This document shows positions 3,522 to 8,071 of a stretch of 8,071 nucleotides of DNA, piece by piece. The number at the start of each line of letters is the position of its first letter. The first letter of the stretch is position 1. The stretch spans positions 1-8,071 of the forward strand of contig CABUWB010000079.1 of assembly GCA_902495025.1 (NCBI GenBank), given 5' to 3'. The position numbers and the translations under genes are program-made. This DNA comes from an uncultured Eubacteriales bacterium. Lineage in GTDB: Bacteria; Bacillota; Clostridia; Lachnospirales; CAG-274. The notes below the pieces were generated by a model. It ran no database searches. It was given only the letters and a program-made list of their open reading frames with translations, and was not told the DNA's origin.

Positions 3522-5807
3522 TTACTTTTTATTTCTGTTATAGTTGATAAGACAGCCGTTTAAGATAATCTGTCTTTCATCGTCCGTAAGAGGTGCCATT
3601 TTAAGTGTAAAAGGCTTCATTTCGCCGTTCTTTACAACATAAGCCTCAAACTCCGCTGCCTTGTTTGCAACAGCCTCTGCCACCTTTGGAACAAAGATAT
3701 AATCGCCGTTTTCAAATGGCAGCTCACCATCAAAGAGGAATGGCAGCATGCCCCAGTTGATAAGGTTTGAGCGGTATCTCTTTGTAGCGTACTCCTTAGC
3801 TATATTAGCCCAGCCGCCGAGTACCTTCTGGCAGCTTGCAGCCTGCTCTCTTGCAGAGCCGTCACCAGGCTTAACGGCATAAATTGTACTGCCGACACCG
3901 ACATTCTCCTTAGATACGTCAAATTTTTCCTTAATGGTGTGCATAACGTCCCTGAGCTCAGGAAGAGCCTCGCCCATACATTCACCTGCAAGCCTTGCCT
4001 TTTCAGCCTTCTGTACCTCCTTGGCACGTCCTACATAGGCAGGGTCTTTTCTGGAGAGTGTAAACTCTGCAAGACCTAAAGGATTTGAACGGTAGGAGCT
4101 TGTTTCACCCGATGGAATAAGCTCGTCTGTTGTTGTAACGGGGTCGGTAATAAGGCTTACTACCTTTAACACAAGGTTTTCGGTAAGTGCACTCATTTCA
4201 GGCCAGTCCGTAATGTTAGGGCCGAGCTTAAGCTCAACGCTTGGGTCAGCCTTGCCAAAGCCGTTGTAAACTCTGTTGTCATATACCGACTTATTGAAGA
4301 AATACTTAGGCTTGCCAAAGTTCACGTCAACCTCGTTAGCAGGTGTAAGATAGCCCTTATTGATTGCGGTAGCTGCAATAGAGCGTGCGTCCATAAGAGC
4401 AACAGACGCAATCTGACCGTTACCAGGCTTTGAACCCTCTCTGTTAGGGAAGTTACGTGTTGAGTGTCTTATACTGAAGCCGTTGTTGCTTGGCACATCA
4501 CCTGCACCAAAGCAAGGGCCGCAGAATGCGGAACGAACGGTTGCACCTGCCTGCATCAGCTTGAATATTGCGCCGTTTTCAACAAGGCTCATAAATGTAG
4601 GCTGGCTTGATGGATAAACGCTCATTGCAAAATCATCAGCACCGATTGAGTGTCCGTCCATAATATCAGCTACATCACAAATATTGTCAAAGGTACCGCC
4701 CGCACAGCCTGCAACAACACCCTGGTCGCAGTAAAGTCTGCCGTTCTTAACCTTATCTCTTAAGCTGAAGTGGATATTCTCACCCTTAATCTGCTTAGCC
4801 GCTTTCTTTTCAACCTCGGTAAGAATATCATCAAGGTTAGCGTTAAGCTCATCAATGGTGTAAACATTGCTTGGGTGGAATGGCATTGCAATCATAGGCT
4901 TAACCTTTGAAAGGTCAACATATACAATACCGTCATAATATGCTACACCGTTTGGCTCAAGCTTTTTATAGTCGCCCTCTCTGCCATGTGCAGCAAAATA
5001 TTCCTTAACCTTATCGTCCGTTCTCCATACAGAGGAAAGACATGTGGTTTCGGTTGTCATAACGTCAATGCCGTTTCTGTACTCAACATTAAGGCTGTCG
5101 ATACCGTCGCCGATAAACTCCATAACCTTATTTTTAACATAGCCGTTTTCAAATACTGCACCGATAATGGAAAGTGCAACGTCCTGAGGGCCAACGTACT
5201 TTTCAGGCTTGCCTGTAAGGTAAATACCGATTACCTCGGGTCTGTCAACGTCATAGGTCTGGCATAAAAGCTGCTTTGCAAGCTCACCGCCGCCCTCGCC
5301 GATAGCCATGGTACCTAAAGCACCGTAGCGTGTATGTGAGTCAGAGCCTAAAATCATTTTGCCGCAGCCGCTCATCATCTCACGCATATACTGGTGGATA
5401 ACTGCCTGATGTGCAGGTACGTAAATACCGCCGTACTTTTTAGCTGCTGAAAGACCAAACATGTGGTCGTCCTCATTAATTGTACCGCCAACTGCACAAA
5501 GGCTGTTGTGGCAGTTTGTAAGCACGTATGGGATAGGGAACTTTTCCATACCTGACGCCCTTGCTGTCTGTATAATACCAACGTAGGTTATATCGTGGCT
5601 TGCCATACAGTCAAACTTAATTTTAAGCTTGTCAGGATTGCCGCTTGTATTGTGCGCCTGCATAATACCGTATGCTATTGTATTTTTTGACGCCTCTTCC
5701 TTACTACAGGCAATACCCTTTGCCTCCAGAGCCTTTCTGCCCTCGGCATCATCAGCTATAAGCTGACCGTCAACAAGGTATGCACCTGTCTTAAATAATT
5801 CAACCAT
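3522..5807 (-). CDS. Aconitase-superfamily hydratase, YbhJ-like
   Basis: A 761-residue protein of the aconitase/isopropylmalate isomerase superfamily, closest in layout to Escherichia coli YbhJ (about 750 residues, substrate unknown) by my reading. Three cysteines fit the [4Fe-4S] ligands: Cys368 in VVAGCAGG and Cys429/Cys432 in CGPC. Also visible are GSDSHTRYG (154-162) of the substrate site, STRNF (Arg451) matching the aconitase SNRNFEGR region, and a C-terminal swivel domain with GDGSARE (648-654) and RSNLINWGMLPF (from 679). A reversible hydration or dehydration of a carboxylic acid is likely; which one cannot be said. TCTN-type wording around the first cysteine is replaced by GCAGGT, unlike true aconitase. 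GGAGG at 5817-5821 favours the start at 5807 over an in-frame ATG at 5828. It is the first gene of a two-gene unit with the esterase. Confidence 0.88.
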   Translation of the reverse strand: MVELFKTGAYLVDGQLIADDAEGRKALEAKGIACSKEEASKNTIAYGIMQAHNTSGNPDKLKIKFDCMASHDITYVGIIQTARASGMEKFPIPYVLTNCHNSLCAVGGTINEDDHMFGLSAAKKYGGIYVPAHQAVIHQYMREMMSGCGKMILGSDSHTRYGALGTMAIGEGGGELAKQLLCQTYDVDRPEVIGIYLTGKPEKYVGPQDVALSIIGAVFENGYVKNKVMEFIGDGIDSLNVEYRNGIDVMTTETTCLSSVWRTDDKVKEYFAAHGREGDYKKLEPNGVAYYDGIVYVDLSKVKPMIAMPFHPSNVYTIDELNANLDDILTEVEKKAAKQIKGENIHFSLRDKVKNGRLYCDQGVVAGCAGGTFDNICDVADIMDGHSIGADDFAMSVYPSSQPTFMSLVENGAIFKLMQAGATVRSAFCGPCFGAGDVPSNNGFSIRHSTRNFPNREGSKPGNGQIASVALMDARSIAATAINKGYLTPANEVDVNFGKPKYFFNKSVYDNRVYNGFGKADPSVELKLGPNITDWPEMSALTENLVLKVVSLITDPVTTTDELIPSGETSSYRSNPLGLAEFTLSRKDPAYVGRAKEVQKAEKARLAGECMGEALPELRDVMHTIKEKFDVSKENVGVGSTIYAVKPGDGSAREQAASCQKVLGGWANIAKEYATKRYRSNLINWGMLPFLFDGELPFENGDYIFVPKVAEAVANKAAEFEAYVVKNGEMKPFTLKMAPLTDDERQIILNGCLINYNRNKK

Positions 5808-5816
5808 TTGTTTAAA

Positions 5817-5821
5817 CCTCC
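5817..5821 (-). promoter_or_regulatory. Ribosome binding site deciding the hydratase start
   Basis: GGAGG on the minus strand, 9 bases before ATG 5807. The in-frame ATG at 5828 has no such sequence ahead of it, and using it would put this site inside the coding region. Confidence 0.8.
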
Positions 5822-5851
5822 AATCCATTTTCTTTGGAATACCATGTGCTG

Positions 5852-5881
5852 ATTATATCACAGGTTGCGTGTCTATTTCAA
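5852..5881 (-). promoter_or_regulatory. Sigma-A promoter of the hydratase-esterase unit
   Basis: On the minus strand TTGAAA (5876-5881), an 18-base spacer and a perfect TATAAT (5852-5857) preceded by TGA, an extended -10. Transcription should start near 5845, giving a leader of about 38 nt. It is divergent from the toxin-antitoxin promoter, with about 60 bases between them. Confidence 0.8.
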
Positions 5882-5940
5882 CATTATTTATCGAATTTTG
5901 CAAACTGGTAAAAATTTTAATATATATGTAGTTTATGACG

Positions 5941-5969
5941 TTTACTTTTAAATGGGTTTGGTGTATAAT
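5941..5969 (+). promoter_or_regulatory. Promoter of the toxin-antitoxin operon
   Basis: TTTACT (5941-5946), a 17-base spacer and TATAAT (5964-5969). The region is very AT-rich. A short palindrome AAAATTTT (5912-5919) lies upstream, but I cannot assign an operator for the usual autorepression of such systems. Confidence 0.7.
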
Positions 5970-6004
5970 AGATTTAATATAAAATATAAAAGGAGGTAAA
6001 GACT

Positions 6005-6178
6005 ATGGCACTTGCAGCATCGGAAGAATACCTCGCCATGATAGATAAACAGCAAAAGGAAGTCCGCAGTCTTGTATCAGAGGGTTTAAAACAGATGAAA
6101 GAAGGCAAGATAAAGGACTTTAATACCGTATGCGACAGACTGGAGAAAAAATATACAAATGAAGCAATACAAAATTAA
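6005..6178 (+). CDS. Probable antitoxin of a ParE/RelE-type module
   Basis: A 57-residue protein, beginning MALAASEEYLAM and ending in TNEAIQN. It has an excellent ribosome site, AAAGGAGGT (5989-5997), 7 bases from ATG. The composition is charged and helix-favouring, with EGKIKDF (33-39) and RLEKKY (45-50) near the C-terminus, where antitoxins of this kind usually wrap the toxin. No ribbon-helix-helix or helix-turn-helix is recognisable, so the family cannot be named. Its role as antitoxin is inferred from position: directly upstream of the toxin, overlapping its start by 20 bases (6159-6178), in one transcript. It is short enough to be missed by gene finders with a 60-residue limit. Confidence 0.8.
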   Translation: MALAASEEYLAMIDKQQKEVRSLVSEGLKQMKEGKIKDFNTVCDRLEKKYTNEAIQN

Positions 6179-6497
6179 AATCACCCAGCTTGCAGAGCAG
6201 GATTTGGAAAATGCCGGTGATTATATTGCCTATTATTTAAAAAACCCAACTGCTGCCGCAAATATGGTAAGGGGAATAAAAAACCTAATAAATTCACTTG
6301 CCAATTTTCCCGAAAGAAACGAGCTTGATGAGGATAAACTGCTTGCCGAATTAGGTGTACGTAAAGATTACTATAAAAATTATAAAATTTACTATATAAT
6401 CGACGAGGATACTATTTACATAATCAGGATTTTACATATGTTGGTTGACAGCAAAGCATGGTTATACCAGACCTTTGATTTAAAAAACAAACAATAA
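6159..6497 (+). CDS. Type II toxin, ParE/RelE family
   Basis: A 112-residue protein with the RelE/ParE fold signature: an N-terminal strand YKIKITQLAEQDLENAGDYIAYYL, the helix with NMVRGIKNLINSLANFPE (about 47-64), LGVRKDYYKNYKIYYII (76-92) and the final strand IYIIRILHML (97-106) followed by D108. This wording is closer to ParE/plasmid-stabilisation proteins, which act on gyrase, than to mRNA-cutting RelE, but the target cannot be settled from sequence. A C-terminal tail of about 12 residues follows the usual end. The start lies inside the antitoxin gene; GGAG at 6142-6145 is 13 bases away, rather far, so translation is probably coupled to the antitoxin. The gene pair is AT-richer than the neighbouring lipoprotein gene, consistent with transfer. 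Confidence 0.88.
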   Translation: MKQYKIKITQLAEQDLENAGDYIAYYLKNPTAAANMVRGIKNLINSLANFPERNELDEDKLLAELGVRKDYYKNYKIYYIIDEDTIYIIRILHMLVDSKAWLYQTFDLKNKQ

Positions 6498-6515
6498 ATA
6501 ATGTTTTAACCGCAC

Positions 6516-6555
6516 TAACCGCCTACAGCTTACAGCTATGGGCGGTTATCTTTTT
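6516..6555 (+). terminator. Rho-independent terminator of the toxin-antitoxin operon
   Basis: TAACCGCC (6516-6523) pairs with GGCGGTTA (6541-6548) around a 17-nt loop, which can itself form a 4-bp AGCT stem, and is followed by a run of five T at 6551-6555. It separates the toxin gene from the lipoprotein promoter. Confidence 0.8.
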
Positions 6556-6579
6556 ACACATTTGTAACAAAACGGTAAA

Positions 6580-6608
6580 TTGCAATATAGGTAAATTTAT
6601 AGTATAAT
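6580..6608 (+). promoter_or_regulatory. Sigma-A promoter of the lipoprotein gene
   Basis: TTGCAA (6580-6585), a 17-base spacer and TATAAT (6603-6608). The predicted start near 6615 leaves a leader of about 40 nt. Confidence 0.75.
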
Positions 6609-6653
6609 GTAATTAATTTGTAATTTGATTAATCAGGTTGGAAGGTAATACCA

Positions 6654-7997
6654 ATGAAAAAGTATTTAATTTTAGCATCGCTTATGCTGTTATTAAGCGG
6701 CTGCGGCAGCGGCAACACAGGCGAGGTATTTTCCGTTGGCGACGAGGCGGCGGAGCAGTACAAGGCGCAGATTGCCGCCTCACTTACGCAGTACAGCTGG
6801 GGCTACAATCCCGATACGATTGTATTTTCGCAGTCCGTACTGCCTGAAAAGGAGAACGGCTTTTACACCGAAATTTACGACGCAACCTCGGATTCGGCAC
6901 TTAAAATATCCCGCTTTGCAGGCAAAGAAACGGTGCTTGCAACCCTGCCCCTGCAGCATATAAACGGCGATAATGTGGGTACAGCATATTTCTATTTTGA
7001 CGGACAGACGCCTATATGCGAATATTACATATACAAGGACAAATATTACAGCCTTAAAAGCAAAAATCCGTTTGAGCATAACGACGTGCTGAAAAAGTAT
7101 GAGGATACACAAAAATTTTCTTCATTCAAAGAGGAAAATATTAAGTCAAGCCGTCCGTTTACACAGGCTTATGCGGTAAACAACGGCATAGTCGCAGCTG
7201 TTGCGGAGGATAACACCGTACTTTATTATGACTCCCTGCAAAAATTCAGAATAATATCAAAGGCTGACTACACAGGCAGGGGACTTATACCGCTTGACAT
7301 AACGCTTGGCGATAAATTCGGCACAATTCTGCTTGGCGAAAAGGTAAAGGTACAGCAGAGTGAAAATGAAAATGAGGTATCCGATATTCTTAACGAACCG
7401 CCCGCAAAATCGGTCAGTATAGCAATTACCGACTCAAAGGGCAAGCCTACCGACACGCTTATACCTGCTACCGTAAGCAGCTTTACCTCGCTTGCACAGG
7501 TAGGCGACAGGCTGTTTTTCGCAAGGGACAAGGCAATTGACGAGTTTACCTACAAGGACAATACCCTTGTCAAGGTAAGTACATACGTACTTGACCATTA
7601 CGTAAGCAAAATACGCACCGCCGACATTGACAGCGACGGTACAACGGAATTTATAATTTCAGACGGCACAAACATATTTATATATGAAAAAACCGCTACC
7701 TTCAACCTTGTATGGCGCAGCAACTCCTATCTCAGCAGCATAAGCGGTAATATTTACGCAGGCGACCTAAACGGCGACGGCGTAAAAGAGCTGTATGTTA
7801 CAGACAGCACAGGCGTAACGGCAAGATACATACTGACGCCGCAGGGCTTTGCAATATCGGGCGGCGGCATAGTTTCGGGCAGTGATGACAGCTATATTGT
7901 TGCCGATTTCAATAATGACGGCAAGGACGATTATATCGTAATTGCCGCATACGATGATGACAGCCAGATAAAGCCCGTACTTCATAAAGCAGAATAA
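6654..7997 (+). CDS. Lipoprotein of unknown function with DxDxDG (FG-GAP/VCBS-like) repeats
   Basis: A 447-residue exported lipoprotein; I do not recognise the full-length family. Residues 1-16 are a short signal peptide ending in the lipobox LLSGC, with Cys17 as the lipid-attached residue. The middle (about 30-310) has no motif I can name. The last 130 residues hold three acidic loops spaced about 47 apart: DIDSDG (324-329), DLNGDG (371-376) and DFNNDG (418-423), each followed by a hydrophobic strand (TEFIIS, KELYVT, DDYIVI). That is the pattern of FG-GAP/VCBS beta-propeller blades that bind calcium. Dockerin is an alternative reading of single loops but the spacing and following strands argue against it. 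GGAAGGT at 6640-6646 sets the start. CTT is used for about half of its leucines. No clear terminator follows in the window. Confidence 0.85.
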   Translation: MKKYLILASLMLLLSGCGSGNTGEVFSVGDEAAEQYKAQIAASLTQYSWGYNPDTIVFSQSVLPEKENGFYTEIYDATSDSALKISRFAGKETVLATLPLQHINGDNVGTAYFYFDGQTPICEYYIYKDKYYSLKSKNPFEHNDVLKKYEDTQKFSSFKEENIKSSRPFTQAYAVNNGIVAAVAEDNTVLYYDSLQKFRIISKADYTGRGLIPLDITLGDKFGTILLGEKVKVQQSENENEVSDILNEPPAKSVSIAITDSKGKPTDTLIPATVSSFTSLAQVGDRLFFARDKAIDEFTYKDNTLVKVSTYVLDHYVSKIRTADIDSDGTTEFIISDGTNIFIYEKTATFNLVWRSNSYLSSISGNIYAGDLNGDGVKELYVTDSTGVTARYILTPQGFAISGGGIVSGSDDSYIVADFNNDGKDDYIVIAAYDDDSQIKPVLHKAE

Positions 7998-8071
7998 GCA
8001 TAAAAAAGGTTGTAAACTTTTGGTGGGGGTAAAAAATAAATAGGCATAGAGATTCAAATCCTGTATAATTA
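7998..8071. other. Spacer after the lipoprotein gene
   Basis: An AT-rich spacer with no gene. A TATAAT at 8064-8069 at the window edge may be a -10 box for a gene outside the window, but its -35 position (TAGGCA) is poor. Confidence 0.4.

Noticed and set aside
5808..5828. N-terminal extension of the hydratase from ATG 5828
   Set aside because: The ribosome site at 5817-5821 lies inside it and points to ATG 5807.
7999..8020. Weak inverted repeat after the lipoprotein gene as a terminator
   Set aside because: Only about five consecutive pairs, mostly A-T, with a mismatch near the loop and no T-run at the end.

Overview
The window looks like chromosomal DNA from an anaerobic, spore-forming member of the Clostridia (Bacillota). 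The signs are a SpoIIID sporulation regulator, a 56-residue clostridial 2[4Fe-4S] ferredoxin, an esterase carrying SLH-type cell-wall-binding sequence, strong GGAGG ribosome sites, AT-rich spacers with sigma-A-type promoters, and tRNA genes that do not encode the 3' CCA. The species cannot be named from the sequence alone.

Positions 1-1165 hold two copies of a tRNA operon read on the minus strand. The order of transcription is promoter, tRNA-Leu(AAG), tRNA-Gly(GCC), tRNA-Gln. The upstream copy (1149 down to 453) has Leu, Gly, Gln(TTG), then a 164-bp near-palindromic MITE-like element, then Gln(CTG) and a terminator. The downstream copy (380 down to the window edge) has Leu, Gly and Gln(CTG). 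The Leu and Gly genes, the Gln(CTG) genes and the promoters are duplicated, with identical tRNA sequences. Both promoters have A-tracts upstream.

Positions 1189-1493 are spoIIID on the plus strand, with a plausible sigma-E-type promoter. The next 398 bases to the ferredoxin start have no convincing gene. They contain three back-to-back hairpins and further inverted repeats, which look like a structured or repeat element. The ferredoxin gene (1892-2062) has its own promoter and a strong terminator.

Positions 2174-5881 form a minus-strand pair. A promoter at 5852-5881 drives a 761-residue aconitase-superfamily hydratase of the YbhJ type. After a hairpin with a short T-run comes a secreted SGNH esterase (CE12-like) with C-terminal SLH-type sequence. 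The esterase has no obvious promoter of its own, so it may be expressed by read-through.

Positions 5941-6555 are a compact toxin-antitoxin operon on the plus strand: a 57-residue antitoxin overlapping by 20 bases a ParE/RelE-type toxin, with its own promoter and terminator. Positions 6580-7997 encode a lipoprotein of unknown function whose last 130 residues carry three DxDxDG calcium-loop motifs of the FG-GAP/VCBS type.

Most genes here appear to be independent transcription units rather than one pathway. The clearest candidates for a second look are the duplicated tRNA operon with the unusual Leu(AAG) anticodon, the MITE-like insertion inside it, the structured block after spoIIID, and the hydratase-esterase pair. 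I did not find a clearly new multi-gene system.
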